Assembly (NCBI GenBank): GCA_934438075.1
Contig: CAKSBF010000002.1
Coordinates: 124,001-188,000 of the forward strand
Source: an uncultured Clostridia bacterium
GTDB lineage: Bacteria; Bacillota; Clostridia; UBA1381; UBA9506
Reading direction: 5' to 3'
Length of the DNA: 64,000 nucleotides
In this document: positions 43,049 to 51,720 of the stretch, piece by piece
How positions within the stretch are numbered: the stretch's first letter is position 1
Layout of the letters: the number at the start of each line of letters is the position of its first letter
Notes under the pieces: generated by a model
Told to the model about the DNA's origin: nothing
What the model saw: the letters and a program-made list of their open reading frames with translations, nothing else
Database searches by the model: none
Position numbers and translations under genes: made by a program

Positions 43049-43849
43049 TTAAATAAAACGGCACGCTGTAACGATACCGAAAAATATACAAAAGAATATT
43101 GCACTAACTAAGTCATTTTTGCAAAAATGAATTGGGTTTAACCTGGTTCTGCCGTTTCCGCCGCGGTAACAGCGACTTTCCATGGCGATGGCAAGTTCAT
43201 CGGCACGTCGAAAAGCACTAATAAACAGTGGTACAAGCATCGGCACTAAGCCTTTTGCTTTTTTTATAATCCCGCCCGTAGCGAAATCCGCACCTCTGGC
43301 TTGTTGTGCTTTAGAGATTTTATCGGTTTCCTCTATTAAAGTAGGAATAAAACGAATAGCAATACTCATCATCATGGCAAGCTCGTGAGCCGGCAATCCC
43401 ATTTTCGCAAAAGGAAATAACAATTTTTCCATTCCGTCCGTTAAGGATATAGGCGAAGTTGTGTATGTCAGCGCAGAACTGCAAATAATTAAAAGTACCA
43501 GTCTAAGTGCCATCTTTCCGGCTAAAATTAATCCCTCCCAGGTCGTATGCGTTGCATGGTTCCATAAATAAATTTGTGTCCCCGGAGTTAAAAAGAGATT
43601 TAAAATACCGGTAAAAATGATAATAAACCACAGCGGCTTCAGTCCGCGAAAATACATTTTTAGAGGAACCTGCGATAAAGAAACAATCATCAAAGTAAAC
43701 AGAACCACAGCGCAATAACTGTAGAGGTTGTTAGCCATAAAAATAGCAACAAGCATAAAAATCAATATGAGGATTTTAGTGCGAGGGTCTAACTTATGGA
43801 TTGGAGAATCTATGGGAAAATATTGCCCAAGCGTAATATCCTTTAACAT
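43049..43849 (-). CDS. ecfT: Energy-coupling factor transporter transmembrane protein EcfT
   Basis: 266 residues, six membrane helices. The two coupling-helix motifs that contact the ATPases are present as QQARGADF and ESRCYRGG. It forms the shared scaffold for vitamin S-components. Its start overlaps the ecfA2 end by 7 bases. Confidence 0.95.
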   Translation of the reverse strand: MLKDITLGQYFPIDSPIHKLDPRTKILILIFMLVAIFMANNLYSYCAVVLFTLMIVSLSQVPLKMYFRGLKPLWFIIIFTGILNLFLTPGTQIYLWNHATHTTWEGLILAGKMALRLVLLIICSSALTYTTSPISLTDGMEKLLFPFAKMGLPAHELAMMMSIAIRFIPTLIEETDKISKAQQARGADFATGGIIKKAKGLVPMLVPLFISAFRRADELAIAMESRCYRGGNGRTRLNPIHFCKNDLVSAIFFCIFFGIVTACRFI

Positions 43850-44712
43850 TTCTGAGCCTTCCTTTTTTCTTTTTCGAGCATCAAAATGGATGCTTTTGCT
43901 TTTTCAACGGTGTAAATATTATTGCTGATTTTCACACCCCGTCTGCGCAGTTCCATTACCAATTCACTAATCTGCGGTACGCCAAGCCCTATTGCTTTTA
44001 ACTCTTCAGCCCGCGAAAAAATATCGGCAACTTTACCATCCATAGCAATACGTCCGTGATTCATTACAATAATGCGGTTTGCAATGCGTGCAACATCTTC
44101 CATGGAATGGGAAACCAAAATGACAGTCATTTTACTTTTTAAATATAGTGCTCGTATTTGTGTTAGTATCTCCTCTCTGCCTGCCGGGTCAAGACCGGCA
44201 GCAGGTTCATCTAACACTAACACACTTGGGCGCATTGCCAGCACACCGGCAATTGCAACGCGTCTTTTTTGTCCCCCGGATAATTCAAACGGGGACAATT
44301 CGCAATATGAATCGTCTAAACCGACGTAATTCATTGCTTCGGTAACTCTTTCTTCAATTTCCTGCTCGCTAAGCCCCATATTTTTGGGTCCGTAAGAAAT
44401 GTCCTTCCATACAGTTTCTTCGAAAAGCTGGTGCTCGGGGTATTGAAAAACTAAACCAACAGTTTGTCTCAGCTGTTTTAAATCTACGTTTTTTTGTGCG
44501 GTACTGATACCATTCACAATAATTTCTCCGGCGTGTGGCTTTAGCAAACCGTTCAAATGCTGAATGAGAGTAGATTTTCCGGAACCGGTATGCCCGATCA
44601 AACCAATGAACTCTCCCTCTTGTATTTCCAAGCTGATATTATCAAGAGCTTTTTTTTCAAACGGGCTGCCTTGCATATAAATATATTCCAAATTTTTAAT
44701 TATGATTCCCAT
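43843..44712 (-). CDS. ecfA2: Energy-coupling factor ATPase EcfA2
   Basis: 289 residues. Walker A GHTGSGKSTL, Q-loop FQYPEHQLFEETV, signature LSGGQKRRVAIAG, Walker B LVLDEP and H-loop VSHSMEDVA. The QLFEETVWKDISYGP block marks EcfA2. Hydrolyses ATP to drive vitamin uptake together with EcfA1. 26 bp after ecfA1. Confidence 0.95.
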   Translation of the reverse strand: MGIIIKNLEYIYMQGSPFEKKALDNISLEIQEGEFIGLIGHTGSGKSTLIQHLNGLLKPHAGEIIVNGISTAQKNVDLKQLRQTVGLVFQYPEHQLFEETVWKDISYGPKNMGLSEQEIEERVTEAMNYVGLDDSYCELSPFELSGGQKRRVAIAGVLAMRPSVLVLDEPAAGLDPAGREEILTQIRALYLKSKMTVILVSHSMEDVARIANRIIVMNHGRIAMDGKVADIFSRAEELKAIGLGVPQISELVMELRRRGVKISNNIYTVEKAKASILMLEKEKRKAQKC

Positions 44713-44738
44713 GTTTTTATGCTCCTTTTCGGATCGGC

Positions 44739-45572
44739 TTATGCTAAGATTTTCATCAGTTCCTCAGCACACTCATCTACCGTCAAAATATCGTGACGAA
44801 GCGGGAGCCCCGTTTTTTCCAACTCATACAATAATTCCGTCACCTGCGGAACGTCAAGCCCTATTTTTTTCAGCAGCTTTACTTCTGAAAATACTTTGCG
44901 AGGAACAGAGTCTAATAATATTTTGCCTTTATCTAAAACAACAACCCTGTCGGCCTGAGCCGCTTCATCCATATAGTGTGTGATCAAAACCACCGTAATG
45001 TTTTCCTGTTCTTTTAGTCTGCGAATAGTGGCGAGCACCTCACGCCTGCCTTGTGGGTCAAGCATTGCGGTTGGCTCGTCCAACACAATACATTTCGGCT
45101 GCATTGCAATAGCGCCTGCAATTGCGACGCGTTGCTTTTGACCGCCCGACAAAAGATGGGGTGCATGCTTGCGATATTCAAACATACCGACAGCGCGCAA
45201 GGCACTGTCCACCCGTTTGCGTATTTCCTCAGATGGAACACCGAGATTTTCCGGGGCAAATGCAACATCCTCTTCTACTACCGTTGCAACCAACTGGTTA
45301 TCCGGATTTTGAAAAACCATGCCTACTGTCTGACGTATTTTCCAATAAGTATCTTCTTCCTTGGTATTCATTCCGCAAACATAAACATTTCCTCCGGTCG
45401 GAAGTAATAAACCGTTAAAATGCTTGGCCAAAGTAGATTTTCCGCAGCCATTGTGCCCCAGAATCGCTACAAATTCACCATCATTTATTTCAATATTAAC
45501 GTCATCTAAAACAAATTGAATCGGTGTCTTTTCTGTATTATAGGCATATTGCAAATGTTCCGTTTTAATCAT
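44739..45572 (-). CDS. ecfA1: Energy-coupling factor ATPase EcfA1
   Basis: 277 residues. Walker A GHNGCGKSTLAKHFNG, Q-loop FQNPDNQLVATVVEEDVAF (the EcfA1 hallmark), LSGGQKQRVAIAGA, Walker B IVLDEP and H-loop ITHYMDEAA. With EcfA2 and EcfT it makes the general ECF module of group II transporters. 7 bp after proA, so expressed from the same transcript as the proline genes. Confidence 0.95.
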   Translation of the reverse strand: MIKTEHLQYAYNTEKTPIQFVLDDVNIEINDGEFVAILGHNGCGKSTLAKHFNGLLLPTGGNVYVCGMNTKEEDTYWKIRQTVGMVFQNPDNQLVATVVEEDVAFAPENLGVPSEEIRKRVDSALRAVGMFEYRKHAPHLLSGGQKQRVAIAGAIAMQPKCIVLDEPTAMLDPQGRREVLATIRRLKEQENITVVLITHYMDEAAQADRVVVLDKGKILLDSVPRKVFSEVKLLKKIGLDVPQVTELLYELEKTGLPLRHDILTVDECAEELMKILA

Positions 45573-45579
45573 CGGGGTG

Positions 45580-46827
45580 CTATCTCCTTACCTGTCCGTT
45601 ACCGTAAATAATATATTTTGTCGTAGTCAGTTCTTTTAGTCCCATAGGACCGCGGGCATGCAACTTTTGGGTAGAAATGCCGATTTCGGCGCCAAAACCA
45701 AATTCAAATCCATCTGTAAAACGAGTGGATGCATTAACATATACTGCCGCAGCATCGATTTCATCCAAGAAACGATTAGCTGCGAAATAATCGCTGGTAA
45801 CAATTGCTTCTGAGTGTCCCGTTCCGTAACGATTGATATGGGCAATCGCCTCGTCAATATTCTGCACAACCTTTACAGCAAGAATATAATCATTAAATTC
45901 CGTAGCATAATCTTCTTCCGTAGCATCGGATATATCCGGTAAAATTGTTTTGGTTTTCATGCAGCCGCGCCACTGAACACCAAATTCCTTCATGGCATTA
46001 TAAGCAGCAGGAAGAGCCTTTGCAGCAATTGATTCATCTACCAATAATGTTTCTGCAGCATTACATACGGAAGGACGGCTAGTCTTTGCGTTTGTAATAA
46101 TTTCAGCAGCCATGGTAATGTCGGCGCTTTTTTCGATATAAACATGACAATTTCCTGTTCCTGTTTCAATTACCGGTACGGTTGCATTTTGCACGACATT
46201 TTGTATTAGACCCTTTCCGCCTCGTGGGATTAATACATCTAAATATTCGTTCATTTTCATTAATTGCGCTGCCGTTTCCCTAGAAGTATCCGTAAGAAAC
46301 TGGATAGTGTTTTGCGGAAATTTAATTTGGTTCAAGGCATCCGTCATTGTTTTGATTATGGCGCAATTAGAATAGAACGCCTCGCTTCCTCCGCGTAAAA
46401 TGCACACATTAGAGGTTTTCAAACACAGTGCAGCAGCGTCAACGGTAACGTTCGGACGCGCCTCATATATGATGCCGATAACTCCGAGCGGAACACGCTT
46501 GGTTCCGATAACGAGTCCATTCGGACGTTTTGTCATCCCTAACACTTCTCCAATGGGATCGGCAAGTGCCATAACAGCTCGAACCCCTTCTGCCATGTCA
46601 ACAATCCGTTTTTTTGTTAAGGTAAGGCGGTCTATAAAAGCTTTCGAACCACCTTTTGCTTGAAAAGCATTAACATCTCTTTTGTTTTCTTCTAAAATAT
46701 ATGTTGCATTACTCTCTAAGGCGTCAGCAATTGCAGCCAATGCCTCATTTTTTTGTACTGTGCTGCATTTGGCTAGAAGATAACTAGCTTGCTTTGCCCT
46801 TTTTCCGATATCCTGTAATGTACTCAT
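45580..46827 (-). CDS. proA: Gamma-glutamyl phosphate reductase (glutamate-5-semialdehyde dehydrogenase)
   Basis: Second step of proline synthesis, NADPH-dependent. 415 residues, normal length. Aldehyde-dehydrogenase fold; catalytic Cys in TSRPSVCNAAETLLV near 255, RPNVTVDAAALCLKTSN and IPRGGKGLI are typical. AAGGATG lies before the ATG, 8 bp after proB. Confidence 0.96.
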   Translation of the reverse strand: MSTLQDIGKRAKQASYLLAKCSTVQKNEALAAIADALESNATYILEENKRDVNAFQAKGGSKAFIDRLTLTKKRIVDMAEGVRAVMALADPIGEVLGMTKRPNGLVIGTKRVPLGVIGIIYEARPNVTVDAAALCLKTSNVCILRGGSEAFYSNCAIIKTMTDALNQIKFPQNTIQFLTDTSRETAAQLMKMNEYLDVLIPRGGKGLIQNVVQNATVPVIETGTGNCHVYIEKSADITMAAEIITNAKTSRPSVCNAAETLLVDESIAAKALPAAYNAMKEFGVQWRGCMKTKTILPDISDATEEDYATEFNDYILAVKVVQNIDEAIAHINRYGTGHSEAIVTSDYFAANRFLDEIDAAAVYVNASTRFTDGFEFGFGAEIGISTQKLHARGPMGLKELTTTKYIIYGNGQVRR

Positions 46828-46835
46828 GCTTTACA

Positions 46836-47636
46836 TCATCCTTTCGCGCAGAACAAAGTTCCGATATGTTTGCCATCTAATACATCATAAATAGTACGTG
46901 GGTCTTTTCCATTGGTGATAACCATATTTACTCCGTGTGCCGTGGCATAGCGAGCAGCCAAAAGCTTTGTTACCATACCGCCTGTGCCGCGCTTTGAACC
47001 TGCGCCGCCTGCTGTTCTTAGTAATTCGTCAGTGACTTCCTCCACTTGCGCTACTAACTTTGCATCACTGTCTGTGCGTGGATCAGCACTGTAAAGGCCG
47101 TCGATATCACTTAAAATAATAAGCGTTTGTGCGCCGATTAAAGATGCAACAACAGCCGATAGTGTATCATTATCACCAAACTCAATTTCCTCTGTTGAAA
47201 TAACATCATTCTCATTGACAATCGGCACCACTCCCCAAGCTAGTAATGTCTGAAACGCATTAACAGCATTTTCTTTGCGCAACGCATCTTCTAAAACATT
47301 TTTCGTCAGCAAGATTTGAGCAACACTGCAACCATATTCAGAAAAAAGTCTGCCGTAAATTCCCATTAATTCACTTTGACCAATTGCAGAATAGGCCTGT
47401 TTTTCCTTGGTTCCTTTACGTTCATTCGGTATACCGATTTTGCTTGCTCCTACAGAAATAGCGCCGCTTGATACCAAGACAACTTCCCTTCCCTGATGTC
47501 TGATATCCGCAAGGACGCGAACCAATGTTTCTACTCTGCGCAAATTAATATTTCCGGTATCATGAGTTAAAGTGGAAGTTCCCACTTTAACTACAATGCG
47601 CTTGGAATCTTTTAACTCTTCCAGTCTATCTGACAT
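46836..47636 (-). CDS. proB: Glutamate 5-kinase, short form without PUA domain
   Basis: First step of proline synthesis. 266 residues comprising only the amino-acid kinase domain (KVGTSTL near 17, VSSGAISVG near 55, ENDVISTEEIEFGDND near 137, GTGGMVTKLLAA near 216). The ~100-residue C-terminal PUA domain of the E. coli enzyme is absent, a known variant. Proline feedback is not ruled out since the inhibitor site is in the kinase domain. Confidence 0.95.
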   Translation of the reverse strand: MSDRLEELKDSKRIVVKVGTSTLTHDTGNINLRRVETLVRVLADIRHQGREVVLVSSGAISVGASKIGIPNERKGTKEKQAYSAIGQSELMGIYGRLFSEYGCSVAQILLTKNVLEDALRKENAVNAFQTLLAWGVVPIVNENDVISTEEIEFGDNDTLSAVVASLIGAQTLIILSDIDGLYSADPRTDSDAKLVAQVEEVTDELLRTAGGAGSKRGTGGMVTKLLAARYATAHGVNMVITNGKDPRTIYDVLDGKHIGTLFCAKG

Positions 47637-47653
47637 GTTAATAATAACCTCTC

Positions 47654-48202
47654 TTAATCTGCAATAGTATTGCCGGTATTTTTTATAATTTTAATCTCTT
47701 CAATTACAGGCGTGGTTTGAATAGTCGGTGTTTTTACTTCAAAAGCAGAATCATAAACCAAATGTATATTATTTCCGGTAAAATATCCGCCCTCTGTGCG
47801 TTTTCCGGGAACCTGCACTACTAAAACAACATCCATTCTTTCTGGGACATCTGCCTCAGCAGCATTTCCGTTGAAACCGGTAATAATTCGTTTGGCAGGC
47901 TCGACTATAACATCTGTAATTTCACCTAAGTATTTATTAGTATCTTTTGCATATACTTCATCGCCTACATGAACAGAATCGCGTGTCATAGAACGCACTT
48001 CCTTCAGCCGCATTTTTACTTCCAGCATATCAAGAGTATTATCCTGTTTTATCAATGCTTTGTTTTCGGTCAGTACCTTGCCGCCCTTTACTTTTTGAAC
48101 CACTGCATAAGAACCAAAAATTCCCGCAAGAATAAATACGATTACCAATAAATCAATAATGCTGATTTTTCCAAATAACTTCCCTTTTTGATCAATAAAC
48201 AT
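47654..48202 (-). CDS. DUF4330-like single-pass envelope protein, second of a tandem pair
   Basis: 182 residues. Cytoplasmic start MFIDQKGKLFGKISIIDLL, one membrane helix at about 14-36, then an extracytoplasmic domain with a GDEVY-x6-YLGEITDV turn. It aligns with the upstream gene over most of its length, so the two are paralogues. I recall DUF4330 proteins in envelope polysaccharide loci of Clostridia; molecular function unknown. Start ATG overlaps the upstream stop by one base (TAATG). Confidence 0.75.
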   Translation of the reverse strand: MFIDQKGKLFGKISIIDLLVIVFILAGIFGSYAVVQKVKGGKVLTENKALIKQDNTLDMLEVKMRLKEVRSMTRDSVHVGDEVYAKDTNKYLGEITDVIVEPAKRIITGFNGNAAEADVPERMDVVLVVQVPGKRTEGGYFTGNNIHLVYDSAFEVKTPTIQTTPVIEEIKIIKNTGNTIAD

Positions 48203-48711
48203 TATTTCATCTCCTTCAGTTTTTCCCCGTCGTAGTCAATCCCAACAATGTAACCATGGATTGCCGCGCTTTCAGAACGGTAAGCAACAGATTTGCCGAT
48301 TTTAACCGCTTCGTCACCGGATTTTAAATCAGGATAATCAATATCCGCGTCTACTTCAATGACAATATACCCATCATATTTTCCGGGAATGGTGCTGTAT
48401 TCGAGTGTCAGGTTTTCGTTATTTTGAGTCAAAATGCGGGCCGGCCGTTTCTCGCGAGAGACGATTGTGCCCATCGGTTGTTTTGTTTTACCGTCAACAA
48501 CACTTTCCCCTTCTATAATGTGTTCGAAATATGCTTCATCCTTTTGAATGACCTCTACCGTGTATGAAACCGGCAGTTTCGAACCGTCGCCACCTTTGTT
48601 GCGCATAAAATACCAAGCTCCAAACGAGACAGCGGCAATGACAATTAATATAATCAGAATGTCTAACAAATTAACCTTTCCAAATATCTTTCCTTTTTCA
48701 TCTATGAACAT
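48202..48711 (-). CDS. DUF4330-like single-pass envelope protein, first of a tandem pair
   Basis: 169 residues. Start MFIDEKGKIFGKVNLLDIL is nearly the same as in its neighbour; one helix at about 15-34, then an extracytoplasmic domain (GESVV-x6-QPMGTIV, IVIEVDADIDYP). The ATG at 48711 follows GAGGAGG; the ATG 18 bases upstream overlaps that site. The first 14 bases overlap the GT4 gene, indicating coupling of the two genes. Confidence 0.75.
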   Translation of the reverse strand: MFIDEKGKIFGKVNLLDILIILIVIAAVSFGAWYFMRNKGGDGSKLPVSYTVEVIQKDEAYFEHIIEGESVVDGKTKQPMGTIVSREKRPARILTQNNENLTLEYSTIPGKYDGYIVIEVDADIDYPDLKSGDEAVKIGKSVAYRSESAAIHGYIVGIDYDGEKLKEMK

Positions 48712-49810
48712 TTTGCAATGCCTCCTCATAAAATTTCTCTAAATTGCGAACCATTGTTTCTGCCTGAAATTTTCGGCAGAATAAATCTTCTGCATTATAG
48801 GCATATATCTGATAGCGTTCCTTATCTTTAATCATTTTCATCATAGCTTCCGCCAGAGAAGTGCTGTCTGCCACACCAACCAAAAGCCCATTCTCATCAT
48901 TTTTTACCAGCTCCGGATTACCGCCGGCAGCAGTTGCTATACTCGGTTTGCCCAAACTCATTGCTTCGAGAATTGCAAGACTCATCGCTTCAGAATCGGA
49001 TGATATTACGTTAACATCTGCAACATTTAAAAGCAAAGCGGTATCTTTTACATACCCTGTAAAAATTACATTTTCCGTTACACCGAAGCTTCTTGCCATA
49101 TCTTCTAACTCAGAGCGCAAAGAACCATCACCGACAATTAAGAATTTTGCTTTGCAGCCTTCTCGCTTCAGTTCTCTTGCGGCTTTTAAAAAATATCTGT
49201 GCCCCTTTACTTTTTCCAGCCGTGCAAAGATGCCGAATACAAAGTCATTCTCGGTTATCCCCAAACGTCTCTTTTCCTCCAAAATTTTCTCGTCAGAAAA
49301 TTTTTCTATGGGTTCCACTCCGTTATAGACAACTTTTATTTTTGACGGAGCAATTCCCTCCTCAAGTAAATTGCTCGCCACTGCATTTGCTACTGCGATA
49401 TAATAATTACACAAACGATTATTAAGCACCGCTTTTACCATAGCTTTAATAGCAGAAGAATGTGGTTCTATACAATGCCTTGTTGCAATAATACAAGGTA
49501 TTTTTGCTTTACAGCCGGCAATGCGCGCTGATAAACTGGCATGCGTATGCAAAACATCAGGCTTTATTTGTTCAAACAATGTGCGAAGATATTTTACACA
49601 GTTCTTGTCATAAGATTTATCTGCCATATAAGGTGCTTCAATCAAACACACCTCACTATACTGACGGATAAATTCAATCAACATACTACCTTGCGGTACA
49701 ATAACGGTAACCTCATACCTTTGCCTGTCATAATATTTCAAATAATTCAAGAGATAGCGTCCGGCGCCGCCGATATTTGTATCAGAGACAACCTGCACCA
49801 AATTTATCAT
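48698..49810 (-). CDS. GT4-family glycosyltransferase
   Basis: 370 residues, GT-B fold. N-terminal SDTNIGGAGRYLLNYLKYY binds the acceptor side; the C-terminal half holds the nucleotide-sugar signature E-x7-E in SEAMSLAILEAMSLGKP and GGNPELVKNDENGLLV. Probably adds a hexose to a lipid-linked or surface glycan; donor unknown. Lies between an O-antigen-ligase-like protein and the DUF4330 pair in one transcript. Confidence 0.92.
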   Translation of the reverse strand: MINLVQVVSDTNIGGAGRYLLNYLKYYDRQRYEVTVIVPQGSMLIEFIRQYSEVCLIEAPYMADKSYDKNCVKYLRTLFEQIKPDVLHTHASLSARIAGCKAKIPCIIATRHCIEPHSSAIKAMVKAVLNNRLCNYYIAVANAVASNLLEEGIAPSKIKVVYNGVEPIEKFSDEKILEEKRRLGITENDFVFGIFARLEKVKGHRYFLKAARELKREGCKAKFLIVGDGSLRSELEDMARSFGVTENVIFTGYVKDTALLLNVADVNVISSDSEAMSLAILEAMSLGKPSIATAAGGNPELVKNDENGLLVGVADSTSLAEAMMKMIKDKERYQIYAYNAEDLFCRKFQAETMVRNLEKFYEEALQNVHR

Positions 49811-49823
49811 AAACTGCCTCCCT

Positions 49824-51719
49824 CTATTTTTCTTCTGTTTCCTTTAAAATATTTGCCCCGGAGGCAACTAAGCCTACGACAATCCAAAAGATTAACAGCA
49901 TTTTATAATTATACCAAACATTATCCGTAAGTCCTTGCAGCAGATATCCTAAAATACCGCAGGTCACTGCCAAAATAACTGTTGCACACAATCCACCGCG
50001 TTTTCTGTATATCGCTAATGAAAAGGACTGGCGAATCAATGCTATAACCAAAGCAAAAAATGTAATAATTCCGATAACGCCCATTTCTACACATATTTGT
50101 AAGAATAAATTGTGCGAGTGCAGAGCAAAATTCGCTCCCGCAAGTGCATATTTCGGGTAAATCATAGAAAATGCTTCTGAACCTAATCCGATACCTGAAA
50201 GCCAGAAATCACGGATCAATTTTATTGATGCCTGCCAGATGGAAACACGATATGCTGTAGAGGTATCTTCCGTATTGCCGATAGACAAAATCCGCTCAGA
50301 AATAGCATTGTTACTGCCCAATACAAATGGAATTGCAAAAAGAGCCACAATACCGGCCAATGCCCATCGTTTATCCATGATAAGCAGGAACAAAGCCACT
50401 GCGAACATAACACCCAACCATGCACCACGCGACCATGTAAATACAATACATGCGCACATACATAAGATAACAAACGTATAAATCATCTTATGCCCCAGTT
50501 TTTTATTGGCCCAAATCAAAGCTGCTGTTGTCGGTATCATAATTACCAAAAATTCTCCCAAAACATTGGGATTGTCAAATGTTGAGTATACTCTGGTCTT
50601 AATTGACTGGAACATATCACTGTCAACCCATGATTGTGTTGAGCTGACACCGGTAAAGTTCTGCACAATGCCATAAAGAGAGACCAAACAGCCCATTAAA
50701 ACAAATGAGGTAATGAGCGCTTTCCATTTTTTTGCATCATCAATTGTTGCTACCAAAACAAAATAAAATAATATATAAGAAAAATATATTAACAAAATCT
50801 GCGTACTTTTCACAAAAGTAAAGGAATTTACCGCTCCGTAAATTAATGCACCCATAAAGAAAATAACAAAAACATCCAGCGAAGAAGTCTTAAAGTTATA
50901 ACTAGGGTCAGTTAATAGCCTTAATATAAACGATGCAGTACATAAAAGGCATAGACCTGCAAGGGATGTTGTCGGTAAAACGGGGGAACCAATGACTGTT
51001 ACAAAAACGCCAAAAACAGGAAATTTCAAAATGAGCAATGCGCCGAACAAACCGCCTGCAACCATAATAAATAGCTTGGTAGGAAGAAAAATAGCAAGCA
51101 CCGCTCCACATATGCCTACGAAAGCGCCAAACAGTGTTCCGCTGACCGCAATGTCTTTGTCCTGCAAAAACAGACGGCTGGATTCCTTTTTAACTTCGCA
51201 AAATAAACCTCCAAATAAACGAAGAAAAAGACTTCCTTTAAACAGCGATTTTAGGCTGCGGTTAATCCAGACCATTAACAAAGAAAGAATAAACAGCCCT
51301 AGGTCAATAAGAAGAACCTGTGTTTGTATACCGTTCACCAGCAATGATAGCAACGCATGGAATATCGCAAAAAAGAAGATCACAAAACCATATACACGGA
51401 TACTGACAAGTTCCCAATTCTCTACAACTCGGATAATCCTACTGCTCTCCGACAGATTTTCCCAAAAACTGCCTGTTGTTTTTGCAAACCATTTGCAGAA
51501 ACTGATCGGAAGATGTAAAATTTTATATAGTATACTTGACTCCCAAAGTGTACGCGTCTCCAAACCCTTGGCAAAACCGTGACCCAAAAAAGAGGAGGAA
51601 AAACATTTTCCTAAAAAACGACACAGCCTATTATAGAAACGCCCGAAAACACTTTCATCAAACCATACTGCCAAAACATGAAAAATTCTTGCGAAAAAGC
51701 GATAGATATTGCTGTCCAT
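49824..51719 (-). CDS. O-antigen ligase family (Wzy/WaaL-like) membrane protein
   Basis: 631 residues. A ~90-residue basic, aromatic-rich N-terminal part precedes about twelve to fourteen membrane helices. The periplasmic-type loop with NPNVLGEFLVIMIP and the region IGLGSEAFSMIYPKYALAG with ALHSHNLFLQICVEMGVIG match the Wzy_C/O-antigen ligase domain, which joins or polymerises undecaprenyl-linked glycans. In a Gram-positive the acceptor would be a wall or membrane glycopolymer. One base separates it from murJ. Confidence 0.9.
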   Translation of the reverse strand: MDSNIYRFFARIFHVLAVWFDESVFGRFYNRLCRFLGKCFSSSFLGHGFAKGLETRTLWESSILYKILHLPISFCKWFAKTTGSFWENLSESSRIIRVVENWELVSIRVYGFVIFFFAIFHALLSLLVNGIQTQVLLIDLGLFILSLLMVWINRSLKSLFKGSLFLRLFGGLFCEVKKESSRLFLQDKDIAVSGTLFGAFVGICGAVLAIFLPTKLFIMVAGGLFGALLILKFPVFGVFVTVIGSPVLPTTSLAGLCLLCTASFILRLLTDPSYNFKTSSLDVFVIFFMGALIYGAVNSFTFVKSTQILLIYFSYILFYFVLVATIDDAKKWKALITSFVLMGCLVSLYGIVQNFTGVSSTQSWVDSDMFQSIKTRVYSTFDNPNVLGEFLVIMIPTTAALIWANKKLGHKMIYTFVILCMCACIVFTWSRGAWLGVMFAVALFLLIMDKRWALAGIVALFAIPFVLGSNNAISERILSIGNTEDTSTAYRVSIWQASIKLIRDFWLSGIGLGSEAFSMIYPKYALAGANFALHSHNLFLQICVEMGVIGIITFFALVIALIRQSFSLAIYRKRGGLCATVILAVTCGILGYLLQGLTDNVWYNYKMLLIFWIVVGLVASGANILKETEEK

Positions 51720-51720
51720 T

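Noticed and set aside
50992..51582. 196-codon plus-strand frame inside the O-antigen-ligase-like gene
   Set aside because: Antisense shadow of a well-supported membrane protein; low-complexity basic composition and no ribosome binding site.
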